From: an uncultured Erysipelotrichaceae bacterium | GTDB taxonomy: Bacteria; Bacillota_I; Bacilli_A; RFN20; CAG-826 | DNA: 64,000 bases | NCBI GenBank assembly: GCA_902798595.1 | Contig: CADBXE010000002.1 | Location: forward strand, 175,531 to 239,530 | Direction of reading: 5' to 3' | Part shown: piece by piece, positions 18,308-27,513 of the stretch | Position numbering within the stretch: position 1 is the stretch's first letter | How the letters are laid out: each line of letters opens with the position of its first letter | Made by a program: the position numbers and the translations under genes | Notes under the pieces: generated by a model | Told to the model about the DNA's origin: nothing | The model's input: the letters and a program-made list of their open reading frames with translations, nothing else | Database searches by the model: none

Positions 18308-19192
18308 TTATTTTTCGTATTTATATCCATATTCTTTTAAAGAAGATGGAGCGTTTCTCCAATCTTCATCCACTTTTACTTTTAATTCTAAGTAAACGTG
18401 TTGATTTAAAAGACGTTCTATGCTTTGTCTAGCTTTGCTACCGATTTCTTTAATACGTTGTCCGCCTTTACCGATAACAATGCCTTTTTGACTATCTTTT
18501 TCAACGATAATAGAGGCTAAGATTTGTAATGGTTTCTTTTCCCATTCAATGTGTTCCATATAGATGGCCACAGAATGTGGAACTTCTTCACGTAGTGATT
18601 TTAAAACCTTTTCACGGATGATTTCCTTAATGCGGAAAATTTCATCCTTGTCAGTAATCATTTCTGGTGGATAGTAAGCAGGACCTTCTGGTAATAAAGA
18701 TGAAACATTTTTAATAATTTCATCAATGTTGAAGCCTTCTTTAGCAACAGTATCAATGAAAATCGCATCCTTAAAGAAAGAGCGATATGTTTTTTTCAAC
18801 TCTTCTGTTTTATCAAGTCTCGCTAAATCGATTTTGTTAAAAACAATAATTAATGGACAATGATGAATATCCAAGTGATCAATGATATAGGTATCACCAT
18901 CACCAAAAGGTTTTGAAGCGTCCACTACTAAGATGGCGACATCGACATCATGCGCAGCGCTATAGGCCATATTGTTCATTTCTTGACCTAATTGAGCTTT
19001 TGGTTTATGAATACCTGGTGTATCAAGAAAAACGATTTGCGTATTCTCATCGTTATAAATACCAATAATATTGTTTCTTGTTGTTTGGGATTTATCAGTA
19101 ACAATAGAAACGTTGTGGTTGATTAAACCATTCAACAGAGTTGATTTGCCAACATTAGGACGGCCTAAGATGGCCACGAAACCGGACTTCAT
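18308..19192 (-). CDS. era: GTPase Era (30S ribosome biogenesis)
   Basis: 294 residues. GTPase motifs: GRPNVGKST at 9-17, DTPG near 57 and NKID near 119. The C-terminal KH domain has VIGKGGQRIKEIG near 240. Era binds the 3' end of 16S rRNA and the KsgA/YbeY network; ybeY lies two genes upstream. The ATG overlaps the cdd stop by one base. Confidence 0.96.
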   Translation of the reverse strand: MKSGFVAILGRPNVGKSTLLNGLINHNVSIVTDKSQTTRNNIIGIYNDENTQIVFLDTPGIHKPKAQLGQEMNNMAYSAAHDVDVAILVVDASKPFGDGDTYIIDHLDIHHCPLIIVFNKIDLARLDKTEELKKTYRSFFKDAIFIDTVAKEGFNIDEIIKNVSSLLPEGPAYYPPEMITDKDEIFRIKEIIREKVLKSLREEVPHSVAIYMEHIEWEKKPLQILASIIVEKDSQKGIVIGKGGQRIKEIGSKARQSIERLLNQHVYLELKVKVDEDWRNAPSSLKEYGYKYEK

Positions 19193-19593
19193 TACTTTAA
19201 ATCATCTCCAGAAAAGGCGAATGGAAGAAGCTCATCGATATTGGTTTCTTTTAGATCACCCTTTAAATTTGCAAGAATAATCTCTCCATCTCTTGGAAAG
19301 AGTTCGCTAATGACTTGGCGGCATGCACCGCATGGTGAGCATGGTTCATCTGTATCAGCGGCAATAGCTAAAGCAACAAAGTCTTCTTTTTTATAGCCGT
19401 TCATCATCGCGTTGTAAAGCGCGTTTCTTTCAGCGCACATGCACAAAGGATATGAGGAATTTTCAATATTCGCACCTTTAAACACCTTACCATCTTTACA
19501 GAGTAAAGCAGCACCTACTTTGAATTTAGAATATGGACTATAAGATAAGTTTCTCGTCTCAATTGCGGTATTCGCTAGTTCACTATTTTTCAT
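19192..19593 (-). CDS. cdd: Cytidine deaminase
   Basis: 133 residues, tetrameric-type cytidine deaminase of pyrimidine salvage. Zinc and catalytic residues: Cys53-Ala-Glu55, then Cys88 and Cys91 in PCGAC. Start is the ATG at 19593 with GAGGTG seven bases before it; a longer in-frame reading from 19629 would run into ybeY and has no ribosome-binding site. The pathway partner pyrimidine-nucleoside phosphorylase is at 49.5 kb. Confidence 0.93.
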   Translation of the reverse strand: MKNSELANTAIETRNLSYSPYSKFKVGAALLCKDGKVFKGANIENSSYPLCMCAERNALYNAMMNGYKKEDFVALAIAADTDEPCSPCGACRQVISELFPRDGEIILANLKGDLKETNIDELLPFAFSGDDLK

Positions 19594-19600
19594 ATGCACC

Positions 19601-20044
19601 TCACGCCAAGATTTGATCTTGCAAAGCAAACATTACTTTTTCATCTTCCTTAGTCATATGGTCATAGCCAAGAAGATGCAATAAGCCATGGACAAAAAGG
19701 AACTTTAATTCTCTGTCGAGGCTATGGCCATAAGCTAAAGCTTGTTCTCTAGCTTTATCAAAGGAAATGTAAATTTCACCGAGAACCACCATGGCATCTG
19801 ACTGAAAGATTTTATCTCTGTTTTCATCTCCATCTAAAAACGCAAAAGAGATGACATCAGTTGGACGGTCAATATGACGATATTCACGATTGATGTTATG
19901 AATGAATTCATTATCTACAAAAGTCACGCTAATAAATGGATTAAAATGTAAATCCAAATGTTTGAGTGTCTTTTCTAATAATTGTTCATAAACAGATTGG
20001 TAATCGTTTAATGACTCGTCGAAAGAATTAAAATCTAGTTCCAT
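19601..20044 (-). CDS. ybeY: Endoribonuclease YbeY (rRNA maturation)
   Basis: 147 residues. Zinc-binding motif HGLLHLLGYDH with His119, His123 and His129, and the upstream family block REYRHIDRPTDVISFAF. YbeY acts in 16S rRNA 3'-end processing and 70S quality control. First gene of ybeY-cdd-era-recO; 19 bases downstream of the C39-peptidase gene. Confidence 0.94.
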   Translation of the reverse strand: MELDFNSFDESLNDYQSVYEQLLEKTLKHLDLHFNPFISVTFVDNEFIHNINREYRHIDRPTDVISFAFLDGDENRDKIFQSDAMVVLGEIYISFDKAREQALAYGHSLDRELKFLFVHGLLHLLGYDHMTKEDEKVMFALQDQILA

Positions 20045-20063
20045 GATGAAATCATATCATTAT

Positions 20064-21278
20064 TCAGTGGTTTTTTCTATTAATTTCATCTAGATGAACA
20101 ACATTGTTAATTCTCGCTTTGCTAAGCAAGTTCTCCTCCACTCTAGTTTCATAGCTAAATATCGGGGCTAATGACTGATAGAGCAGCACACTCAAGCACA
20201 TGTGAAAGATGACGTTGGCGATACTGAAATTTCTCTCAATCAAACAAAGAATCACACTTGCGGATAACATGAAGAAACCCACCACGGCTTTTTTAGCGAA
20301 TTCTAAGTAAGCATAGCGGTAGGATTTCAACTCCATTGTTTTAACCTTCAATTCTACACCATCAGCGTCATTAGTGGTTCTGAGGTCGTTTTCTTCTTGT
20401 GCGACGTCTTTAGCGATGACATTTTTGTAAGGGGTGAAGAAAAACGCATCGAGATAAGCACCTAACAAGGAAGCAATTATCAGAATCAGATAATTTAATG
20501 AGTTGATTAATGAAATCGTGCAAATGAGAATGACAATGAGAGCCGAGAAGACTAAATTGAGGCCAATGCTCAGAGAGCATTTCTTATACTCTTGGCTGCG
20601 TTTATAAAACTCAAAGAAGTTACGATTACGTACATATGGTAAAAATCTCCGGATATACCTGTCGTAGCGTTGCATGCGTTTGAGTAGTACGTAACGCAGA
20701 AGTATCTCGCTTATTAAGCTACCCGCGATAAAGAGGATTGGGTAGAGAAATCCACCACCAGGCTTCATGAAGAAGGTGGCAAGGCCGATAAATAACGCGG
20801 TAAGAGTTTGAAAAAGCGCTGATACAATTGTTCCTTTATAATCTTTTGTGTCTATCACGAAGTGAGGATAGGGTTTCCTCTCAAACGCATTAACACTGAG
20901 TAAAGTTCCATCCCATATAGGAAGTAACTGGTTGAGCTTAAGCCAGTAGATTCCTTTAGCAGGATCGTGAACTTTGACGCGATTCCCTTTACGCTTACTA
21001 ATTAAAAGGGCGTGTACAGTCTCGTTTGGATAAACAACGGTTAAAATCACAGGAAAGCTAGTAAGATGCCTCAAATCGTCTTTATCGTCATATTGCACCC
21101 CCATGAGGGTGACATCATAACGTTGAGCAAGGATGACGAGGTCTTGATAAGAGTATTGTCCATGATTCTCATCTTCATTTAGATAAAGGTAGCCTTCATC
21201 TTTGTGCACAATGGCTAATAGCATTTTGACACACGCTACGCCACAGCTTGAATTACTTAATTGTGGGATATAGTACAT
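20064..21278 (-). CDS. C39-family peptidase fused to a polytopic membrane domain, no ATPase
   Basis: 404 residues. Residues 1-130 form a peptidase C39 domain with the oxyanion Gln6, catalytic Cys12 (SSCGVACVKMLL), His89 (VHALLI) and Asp105 (HDPAKG). In known proteins this domain is the N-terminal leader peptidase of bacteriocin/pheromone ABC exporters and cuts after double-glycine leaders. Here it is followed by membrane segments near 150-171, 177-200, 238-262, 264-283, 331-348 and 354-375, resembling the exporter membrane domain, but there is no nucleotide-binding domain. The substrate is unknown and no double-glycine peptide gene was found nearby. It has its own upstream element, shared almost base for base with comEA, so a competence role is inferred. 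Confidence 0.82.
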   Translation of the reverse strand: MYYIPQLSNSSCGVACVKMLLAIVHKDEGYLYLNEDENHGQYSYQDLVILAQRYDVTLMGVQYDDKDDLRHLTSFPVILTVVYPNETVHALLISKRKGNRVKVHDPAKGIYWLKLNQLLPIWDGTLLSVNAFERKPYPHFVIDTKDYKGTIVSALFQTLTALFIGLATFFMKPGGGFLYPILFIAGSLISEILLRYVLLKRMQRYDRYIRRFLPYVRNRNFFEFYKRSQEYKKCSLSIGLNLVFSALIVILICTISLINSLNYLILIIASLLGAYLDAFFFTPYKNVIAKDVAQEENDLRTTNDADGVELKVKTMELKSYRYAYLEFAKKAVVGFFMLSASVILCLIERNFSIANVIFHMCLSVLLYQSLAPIFSYETRVEENLLSKARINNVVHLDEINRKNH

Positions 21279-21283
21279 TTAAC

Positions 21284-21335
21284 ACCTCCTATAAACTAGT
21301 AGGAGTGCAAAATGATTTTTTTCCTAAAAAAGTTA
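21284..21335 (-). promoter_or_regulatory. Competence-linked upstream element, copy 1 (C39 peptidase gene)
   Basis: 52 bp ending five bases before the ATG. It matches the comEA copy at 47 of 52 positions without gaps. Order on the minus strand: TAACTTTTTTAGGAAAAAAA, then TCA.TTTG, then CTCCTACT..TTTATAGGAGGT. The last part contains the ribosome-binding site AGGAGG paired with an upstream CTCCTA (6-bp stem). Confidence 0.75.
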
Positions 21336-21351
21336 TATATTTTTGAAAAGA

Positions 21352-21377
21352 AAATAAAAAACCGGATTAATCCGGTT
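21352..21377 (-). terminator. Intrinsic terminator after dnaJ
   Basis: Stem AACCGGAT/ATCCGGTT followed by TTTTTATTTT on the minus strand, overlapping the dnaJ stop codon. It separates the heat-shock operon from the C39-peptidase gene. Confidence 0.85.
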
Positions 21378-22513
21378 TATTTTTTGAAGATTTTTTTGAA
21401 TTTCGCTAATAACGAATCATCTTTGCCAATTTCTTGACGATATTGTGTTAATAGTTCTTTCTGCTTTCTATTTAATGAAGTTGGCATCTTAATATCCAAA
21501 TGGAGGTATTGATCACCAGGTCTTCCGCTTCTTAAATCTTTCACGCCTTGACCACGCATCCTGAAGATTTGTCCAGGCTGTGTGCCAGCGGGAATATTAA
21601 GTGAAGCTTCTCCATAGACCGTTGGAACATCAACGCTTGTACCAAGTATCGCATCGATAAAATCAATAGGAACAGTTAAGTGGATGTCATTACCATCTCT
21701 TTTAAAGTATTGATGTGGCTTGACGTTCACTTCAACGAATAAGTCACCATTAGGACCACCGTTAGCGCCTCTTTCGCCTAAACCTTGAACACGAATTTGT
21801 TGCCCGTTATTGATACCGGCGATAATGTGAACTTTAATGTTCTTCTTTACACGGTTATAGCCTTTGCCACCGCAGTGTGGGCACGGATTGGTAATAATCT
21901 TGCCAGTGCCGTTACAGCGGGAACATGTTTCTTGTTGTTCGATGACGCCAAAGAGACTTCTTCTTTGTACACGTACAAAGCCATGACCACCACAGTTTGG
22001 ACAGGTTTGAACATCGCTTGGTGATTTAGCACCTGTACCATGGCAAGATGAACACTGTTCATCAACGGTCAAAGGTATTTCAATATCACGGCCTAAGATG
22101 GTGTCCATAAAGTCGACTTTAACACGCATAATTGCGTCGTTGCCTCTTCTTGGACCTGTGCTCGCTCTTTGAGAGCGGCGACCACCACCGAAGAACGATG
22201 AGAAGATATCGCCTAAGTCTACGCCATCCGCACCACCAAAGCCTCCGAATCCACCTTCGAATGGATTTGAACCTGGTTGACCCGCTCCTTGTTCGAAAGC
22301 GGCAAAGCCGAATTGGTCATAGGCACTTCTTTTTTGGTCATCGAAAAGAATGTCATAAGCTTCTTGTACTTCTTTAAACTTTTCCGCATCACCAGTTTCG
22401 TGGTTATCAGGATGGTATTTTTTAGCGAGTTTACGATAAGCACTTTTGATTTCGTCTTTAGACGCGCCTTTCGCGACACCTAAAACTTCGTAAAGATCTC
22501 TTTTATTTGCCAT
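21377..22513 (-). CDS. dnaJ: Co-chaperone DnaJ (Hsp40)
   Basis: 378 residues, type I DnaJ. J-domain with His34-Pro35-Asp36, Gly/Phe-rich linker at 70-115, four zinc repeats ([32 protein letters not shown]) near 150-210, then the substrate-binding and dimerisation domains. Stimulates DnaK ATPase. Last gene of hrcA-grpE-dnaK-dnaJ. Confidence 0.97.
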   Translation of the reverse strand: MANKRDLYEVLGVAKGASKDEIKSAYRKLAKKYHPDNHETGDAEKFKEVQEAYDILFDDQKRSAYDQFGFAAFEQGAGQPGSNPFEGGFGGFGGADGVDLGDIFSSFFGGGRRSQRASTGPRRGNDAIMRVKVDFMDTILGRDIEIPLTVDEQCSSCHGTGAKSPSDVQTCPNCGGHGFVRVQRRSLFGVIEQQETCSRCNGTGKIITNPCPHCGGKGYNRVKKNIKVHIIAGINNGQQIRVQGLGERGANGGPNGDLFVEVNVKPHQYFKRDGNDIHLTVPIDFIDAILGTSVDVPTVYGEASLNIPAGTQPGQIFRMRGQGVKDLRSGRPGDQYLHLDIKMPTSLNRKQKELLTQYRQEIGKDDSLLAKFKKIFKK

Positions 22514-22538
22514 GATATTCCTTCCTATTCACGCATAG

Positions 22539-22554
22539 AGGGGCCGAAGCCCCT
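22539..22554 (-). promoter_or_regulatory. UUCG-tetraloop hairpin between dnaK and dnaJ
   Basis: On the minus strand AGGGGC-TTCG-GCCCCT, a six-base-pair stem closed by the very stable cUUCGg tetraloop. It has no T-run, so it is more likely an mRNA processing or stability element than a terminator. Confidence 0.5.
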
Positions 22555-22588
22555 ACTAATGCCTGAAAACATTCTTAATAATTGATTA

Positions 22589-24418
22589 TTAGTTTTTGCT
22601 TGTGAAGTCAGCATCAACGACATCGTCTGGGTTTGTACCAGCGGTACCTTCGTTATTAGCTTGACCATTTGGTTGTGCGCCTTGGTTAGCTTGTGCTTGT
22701 TGCATATAAGCGGCAGCTTGTTCAAGTTCACTAATACGTTTTCTTAAAGTTTCCATATCGTTATTGTCTAACGCGGTCTTTAATTCATCACGTAATTTTT
22801 GTGTTTGTTCTTTTTGGCTTGGATCCATGTTGGCGCCTTTTTCTTGCATAGCGATGTCGATGTCGTTAATTAAGCTTTCAGCTTTATTACGGAGTTCGAT
22901 TTCTTCTTTACGCTTTGCATCTTCTTCAGCGTGAGCTTCGGCTTCCCTAACCATTCTATCGATATCTTCTTTGGAGAGACCGTTACTACCGGAGATGGTA
23001 ATATTTTGTTCTTTTTGTGTATCTAAGTCTTTAGCGTTGACTTTAACGATACCATTAACGTCGATAGAGAAGGTAACTTCAATACGTGGTTCACCACGTC
23101 TTGCTGGCTTAATACCATTGAGTTGGAAGTGACCTAATAATTTGTTATCGTGGGCCATTGGTCTTTCACCTTGGTAAACCATGATATCAACGGCTGGTTG
23201 GTTATCAGCGGCTGTGGAGAAGACTTGGCTCTTTGTGGTTGGAATAGTTGTATTTCTTGTGATTAATGGAGTCATGACGCCACCTAAGGTTTCAATACCT
23301 AAGGTTAATGGAGTAACGTCGAGTAAGACTACGTCTTTGACATCACCAGAGACGACACCACCTTGGTAAGCCGCACCAATGGAAACAGCTTCATCTGGGT
23401 TGACGGATAAGTTTGGTTTCTTACCAGTTAATCTAGCCACTAATTCTTGAACGGCTGGCATACGGATGGAACCACCGATTAATAAGACTTGGTTGAGTTC
23501 GGAAGCACTCATGTGAGCGTCGCTTAAGGCTCTTCTCACTGGTTCTTCACATCTATTTAATAAATGTCTTGTTAAGTCTTGGAATTTAGCACGTGTTAAT
23601 GTGACTTCGAAGTTAACTGGACCAGCGGATGTCATGCTAATGAATGGTAAGGAGATAACTGTTTCCATAGAAGCAGAGAGTTCGATTTTCGCTTTTTCAG
23701 CAGCTTCTCTAATTCTTTGTAAGGAACCTTTATCTGTAATATCAACATTGGATTGAATTTTGATTTGGGCCTTGATCCAATCAGCAACGACTTGATCCCA
23801 GTCATCACCACCGAGGTGGTTATCACCAGCAGTACTCACAACTTCGAATGTACCATCACCGATATCAAGGATGGAAACGTCGAATGTACCACCACCTAAG
23901 TCGAAGACTAAAATCTTTTCGGATTTATCGTTTTCTAAGCCGTAGGCTAAGGCGGCAGCGGTTGGTTCGTTAATAATACGAACGACATCTAAGCCAGCGA
24001 TTTGACCAGCGTCTTTTGTCGCTTGTCTTTGGGCATCGTTGAAGTAAGCAGGAACAGTAATAACTGCTTTTTGGACTGATTGACCTAAGTGGGCTTCAGC
24101 GTATTTCTTCATATAAGCAAGAATCTTTGCGGAGATTTCCTGTGGGGTGAATGATTTGTTCACACATTTAATGTTGACCTTTTCTGCACTACCCATAATT
24201 CTTTTAATGGATGAGACAGTATCTGGGTTGGTGACAGCTTGTCTTTTCGCAGCGTTACCGACGATTTCTTCACCGTTTGCTTTAAAAGCAACGACGGATG
24301 GAGTTGTCACTGTACCTTCTGGGTTTGGAATGACTTTGACAGTGCCATCAGCTTGTAAATAACTGACGACTGAGTTTGTGGTACCTAAGTCGATACCTAA
24401 GATAATTTCTTTTGCCAT
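22589..24418 (-). CDS. dnaK: Chaperone DnaK (Hsp70)
   Basis: 609 residues. Actin-like ATPase domain begins [14 protein letters not shown] and contains the phosphate loop [14 protein letters not shown] and the [11 protein letters not shown] motif; the substrate-binding domain follows a [14 protein letters not shown] linker. The C-terminal tail is Gln/Asn/Ala-rich. It works with DnaJ and GrpE in folding. Preceded by AGGAGG. Confidence 0.98.
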   Translation of the reverse strand: MAKEIILGIDLGTTNSVVSYLQADGTVKVIPNPEGTVTTPSVVAFKANGEEIVGNAAKRQAVTNPDTVSSIKRIMGSAEKVNIKCVNKSFTPQEISAKILAYMKKYAEAHLGQSVQKAVITVPAYFNDAQRQATKDAGQIAGLDVVRIINEPTAAALAYGLENDKSEKILVFDLGGGTFDVSILDIGDGTFEVVSTAGDNHLGGDDWDQVVADWIKAQIKIQSNVDITDKGSLQRIREAAEKAKIELSASMETVISLPFISMTSAGPVNFEVTLTRAKFQDLTRHLLNRCEEPVRRALSDAHMSASELNQVLLIGGSIRMPAVQELVARLTGKKPNLSVNPDEAVSIGAAYQGGVVSGDVKDVVLLDVTPLTLGIETLGGVMTPLITRNTTIPTTKSQVFSTAADNQPAVDIMVYQGERPMAHDNKLLGHFQLNGIKPARRGEPRIEVTFSIDVNGIVKVNAKDLDTQKEQNITISGSNGLSKEDIDRMVREAEAHAEEDAKRKEEIELRNKAESLINDIDIAMQEKGANMDPSQKEQTQKLRDELKTALDNNDMETLRKRISELEQAAAYMQQAQANQGAQPNGQANNEGTAGTNPDDVVDADFTSKN

Positions 24419-24434
24419 AATTTATTTCCTCCTA

Positions 24435-25010
24435 TTAAGCGTCTGCTTTGACGCTTTCTTTTGGTTGTTCTTCTTTTTTGTTTTTGCTCACCGAGACTCT
24501 TGCAGGTCTAATGAGACGTCCGTGTAATTCGTAGCCTTTGGCATACACTCTTGTGACGAGGTTTTCTTCGCCCTCTTGTTCTGTAGTGTCAACGGCATCC
24601 ATTTTGTCAGCGGAGAATTTATCTCCCACCTTTGGCGCGTATTCTTTTACACCTTCATTTTCTAACGCACTCACGAAGTTACGATAGATGAATTGGAAAC
24701 CCACTAAGTAGTTCTTAACTTCTGGGCTATTTGGTTCGGTTTCTAGCGCCATATGGAAGCTATCGAGTACTGGAAGTAATTCTTCGATAAATCCCATCGC
24801 ACGATACTTCATTGCTTCGGAATGTTCTTTTTCTAAGTTAGTACGTAAGTTCTTGGTATCAGCATAAGCACGGTAGTATTCATTTTTCCAATGATCCACT
24901 GCAGCATTTGCTTTAGCAAGTTCTTCTTCTAATTCTTGAATTCTTTTCTTGTCTTTGTTTTTTTCTTCTTTAACGGCTTCTTTTGCTTCTTGTTTTTCTT
25001 TATTAGGCAT
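24435..25010 (-). CDS. grpE: Nucleotide exchange factor GrpE
   Basis: 191 residues with a charged Lys/Glu-rich N-terminus, a long coiled coil (about 20-85) and the beta domain with GDKFSADKMDAVDT and the end-signature VYAKGYELHGRLIRPARVSVSK. Drives ADP release from DnaK. Overlaps hrcA by eight bases. Confidence 0.95.
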   Translation of the reverse strand: MPNKEKQEAKEAVKEEKNKDKKRIQELEEELAKANAAVDHWKNEYYRAYADTKNLRTNLEKEHSEAMKYRAMGFIEELLPVLDSFHMALETEPNSPEVKNYLVGFQFIYRNFVSALENEGVKEYAPKVGDKFSADKMDAVDTTEQEGEENLVTRVYAKGYELHGRLIRPARVSVSKNKKEEQPKESVKADA

Positions 25011-26046
25011 CGCCTTTACCTCCTTTGTTGTTTAATCCCTTAAAGTAATCAGTTAATGTTTCAGCGATGTACTCAAGAGCGCTTAACGCTTGGTCATAGT
25101 CGATTCTGGTTGGACCGAGCAATGTAATTGCGCGGTTTCCTTCTTCGCCAAGATCAATCTTTGCTGTCACCATTGAGACATCAGGATTGCCTTCGATATC
25201 ACCGATACGAATGATTCGGTCTTCGTCATCCTTTTTGATTTCATCTTTGACTTCTTTAAGGAGTTGTTGATCATTGAGAAGTTTGAATACTCTTTCAAGT
25301 TTCTCAGTATCGTTTTTGTATTCTTCGTGATTGAATAACTCATCTCTACCATAGAGGCTTAAACGGTCACTAGCGAAGCGCATGAATGTTTCAAGCAAAG
25401 CTTGGTAAACAAGGTCATGGCCGACGATGTAATCGTTAAGGACTGGTTTAAGAGCTTCAGTCTTTTCAACAAGTTCAACGATTGGTGTACCTTTTAATCT
25501 GTCATTAAGTAAGGACACACAGTTGACGATTTCGCCCGCTTTTAAATTTTCAGGAACGATGAAGGTTTTGTTTTCAACATAGCCTTTATCAGTCACGAAG
25601 ATTGCGGTAATTGTGTTATCAGAGATCTGCACCATTTGGATAGAGGCGAGCTTTTCTTTGTTTTCATCTGGACCCATAACGACAGTCACTAAGTTAGTCA
25701 TATGAGATAAAATCTCACAACTTTCCTTAATAACCGCATCAATAGATTTGACTTTTTGGTCTAAAACAGTTTGAATGCTGTTCTTTAATTGTTCATTAAC
25801 AGAACCGTCTCTAAGCTTTTCGCAGTAGTATCTATATCCTTGAGCGGATGGAACTCTACCACTACTAGAATGGGTCTTTTCGATTAAGCCCATTTTTTCA
25901 AGAGCAAACATTTCATTTCTAATTGTCGCGGAAGAATAAGGAAGTTTGTATTCTTCGATGAGGGTGTGAGAGCCAACTGGTTGCGCATTCTTAATAAAGT
26001 ATTCAACGATGTATTTTAAAATCGTATCACTACGGTTAAGAGCCAT
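25003..26046 (-). CDS. hrcA: Heat-inducible transcription repressor HrcA
   Basis: 347 residues. N-terminal winged helix (VEYFIKNAQPVGSHTLIEEY, SSATIRNEMFALEKMGLIEKTHSSSGRVPS), then a GAF-like and dimerisation region. HrcA binds CIRCE operators and is kept active by GroEL. Two CIRCE-like repeats lie directly upstream, so it is autoregulated and controls grpE-dnaK-dnaJ. Confidence 0.95.
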   Translation of the reverse strand: MALNRSDTILKYIVEYFIKNAQPVGSHTLIEEYKLPYSSATIRNEMFALEKMGLIEKTHSSSGRVPSAQGYRYYCEKLRDGSVNEQLKNSIQTVLDQKVKSIDAVIKESCEILSHMTNLVTVVMGPDENKEKLASIQMVQISDNTITAIFVTDKGYVENKTFIVPENLKAGEIVNCVSLLNDRLKGTPIVELVEKTEALKPVLNDYIVGHDLVYQALLETFMRFASDRLSLYGRDELFNHEEYKNDTEKLERVFKLLNDQQLLKEVKDEIKKDDEDRIIRIGDIEGNPDVSMVTAKIDLGEEGNRAITLLGPTRIDYDQALSALEYIAETLTDYFKGLNNKGGKGDA

Positions 26047-26062
26047 GGTTTTCTCCTCCTTT

Positions 26063-26089
26063 TTAGCACTCTATCTCTTTCTGTGCTAA
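26063..26089. promoter_or_regulatory. CIRCE operator 1
   Basis: TTAGCACTC, nine bases, CTGTGCTAA. The consensus is TTAGCACTC-N9-GAGTGCTAA, so this copy has two mismatches in one arm. It lies between the promoter and the hrcA ribosome-binding site. Confidence 0.85.
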
Positions 26090-26093
26090 CTAC

Positions 26094-26121
26094 ATTTTAC
26101 TGAATTAATTAGCACTGTCAA
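26094..26121 (-). promoter_or_regulatory. hrcA operon promoter
   Basis: TTGACA, 16-base spacer, TAAAAT on the minus strand. The -35 lies inside CIRCE copy 2, and CIRCE copy 1 lies just downstream, so repressor binding would block initiation. Confidence 0.75.
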
Positions 26122-26135
26122 GCAATATCTGCTAA
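26109..26135. promoter_or_regulatory. CIRCE-like operator 2
   Basis: TTAGCACTG, nine bases, ATCTGCTAA; a weaker CIRCE copy that overlaps the -35 of the hrcA promoter. Confidence 0.65.
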
Positions 26136-26184
26136 TTTTTTAATTTATATTTATATAGAATAAGGATTTATAGGTGAATAGGTA

Positions 26185-26206
26185 TAAAAAAGCGGGAAAA
26201 CCCGCT
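26185..26206 (-). terminator. Intrinsic terminator after hemW
   Basis: Stem AGCGGG/CCCGCT with four-base loop followed by TTTTTT on the minus strand, 23 bases past the hemW stop. Confidence 0.85.
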
Positions 26207-26228
26207 CTGTTTTAGCCAGTTTTTAGCC

Positions 26229-27293
26229 TTAAATCAGCTGCAAAATGATGGTATCGAGGATCATCATACCCTCATAAGTCGGGCATAATCTATCACCTTG
26301 TTTTTCTAGATAGCCATCCTTAATCAAAGAGGCAATTTCTTTCTCTTTGTTTTTTAATAGTGACAAGGAGATTCCTTCTTTTGTTCTGAGGTTTAGCATC
26401 ACTTGATAAGTGAAGATATCTTTATCAGTTACTTCTTCTTTATCCTGGATATATTCACCTTTTAGGTATTTATCTAAGTTAACTGTGTTTTTATAACGAA
26501 GATTACCAATATATCCAGAGGCTCCTAAGCCCACTCCATAGTATTGTTTGTTCCTCCAATATGTGAGGTTGTGTTCGGATTGATAACCCGGTAAACACCA
26601 GTTAGAAACTTCGTAATGTTCGAATCCCTTTTCTTTTAGAAAATTATGGACGATATCATAGTTTTTACGCATCAAATCATCATTCATTTCTCTAAAACCT
26701 TGATTGAATAAAACTGTATGGGGATGAATGGTTAAGGCGTAGCAGGACATATGCTTAACGCCTAAGGATGTGAGATTTTCTAAATCTCTTTTCAAAAGAG
26801 TCTCACTACTATGCGGTAAGCCAAGAATTAGATCAACGTTAATATTATCGATCTTATTTTCTTTTAAAAGATTAATTGCCTTAACCACGTCTTCATAGCT
26901 GTGTTGACGGTTAATAGCCTTTAAGACTTTTGAATCTGTGCTTTGCACCCCTAAGGAGATGCGATTAACACCATATTGTTTTGAAAGTTTGATTTTGCTT
27001 TCACTTAATGATTCAGGATTAGCCTCAAAAGTATACTCTTTTACACCTTTGGTATATGGTTTAATAATCTCCAATAGCTCTAAGAACAAATCATCTTCTA
27101 AGGCGGTTGGGGTTCCACCACCGACATAGATAGTTTTAAGTTCCCCAATTTGATATGAAATCAGTTCTTCTTTGAGCTTTTCTAAATATTTAACAGCGAA
27201 CATACGAAAATACTGCAACTTAGTAAAGTCGCAGTAATCGCAAATATTTTCGCAGAAAGGTATGTGAATATATAGAGAAGCTGGTTTATTCAT
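26229..27293 (-). CDS. hemW: Radical SAM HemW-family protein
   Basis: 354 residues. Radical-SAM cluster cysteines Cys14, Cys18 and Cys21 in CENICDYC, with IHIPFC before and YVGGGTPT near 57, the HemN/HemW pattern. HemW proteins bind heme and act as heme chaperones; Firmicutes copies were long misnamed coproporphyrinogen oxidase. Start is the ATG at 27293, where the Y-I-H-I-P motif begins seven residues in; it overlaps the upstream small gene by eight bases. A longer frame to 27353 lies in that gene. Confidence 0.9.
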   Translation of the reverse strand: MNKPASLYIHIPFCENICDYCDFTKLQYFRMFAVKYLEKLKEELISYQIGELKTIYVGGGTPTALEDDLFLELLEIIKPYTKGVKEYTFEANPESLSESKIKLSKQYGVNRISLGVQSTDSKVLKAINRQHSYEDVVKAINLLKENKIDNINVDLILGLPHSSETLLKRDLENLTSLGVKHMSCYALTIHPHTVLFNQGFREMNDDLMRKNYDIVHNFLKEKGFEHYEVSNWCLPGYQSEHNLTYWRNKQYYGVGLGASGYIGNLRYKNTVNLDKYLKGEYIQDKEEVTDKDIFTYQVMLNLRTKEGISLSLLKNKEKEIASLIKDGYLEKQGDRLCPTYEGMMILDTIILQLI

Positions 27294-27501
27294 CTTCCTT
27301 ATATTTCGCAATTTCTTCCGCCGCTTGTTCGTCTTCCACATCTTGGAGGACACGGCTTAATTCGTCTTTAAGAATTTCTTCATCGCTTGGTTTTTCTTCC
27401 TTAAGTCTTGGTCTTAAAATACGATAGATAATGAAAGCCACGATGGCAATAACCGCTGTGACAGCAATAACGATAAGTAATATGAGTAATCCTTCTGGCA
27501 T
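27286..27501 (-). CDS. Small single-pass membrane protein, unknown function
   Basis: 71 residues: one hydrophobic helix at about 4-29, then a basic turn (RILRPRLKEEK) and an acidic helical tail. AAGGAG precedes the ATG. No family recognised. Coupled by overlap to hemW and 12 bases after the Fic-like gene. Confidence 0.75.
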   Translation of the reverse strand: MPEGLLILLIVIAVTAVIAIVAFIIYRILRPRLKEEKPSDEEILKDELSRVLQDVEDEQAAEEIAKYKEDE

Positions 27502-27513
27502 GATAATAGCTCC

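Noticed and set aside
20064-21278. Complete bacteriocin ABC exporter
   Set aside because: No Walker A, Walker B or LSGGQ motif is present in the protein or next to it.
26229-27293. Oxygen-independent coproporphyrinogen III oxidase (hemN)
   Set aside because: The short length and sequence start fit HemW, and no other heme genes are in the window.
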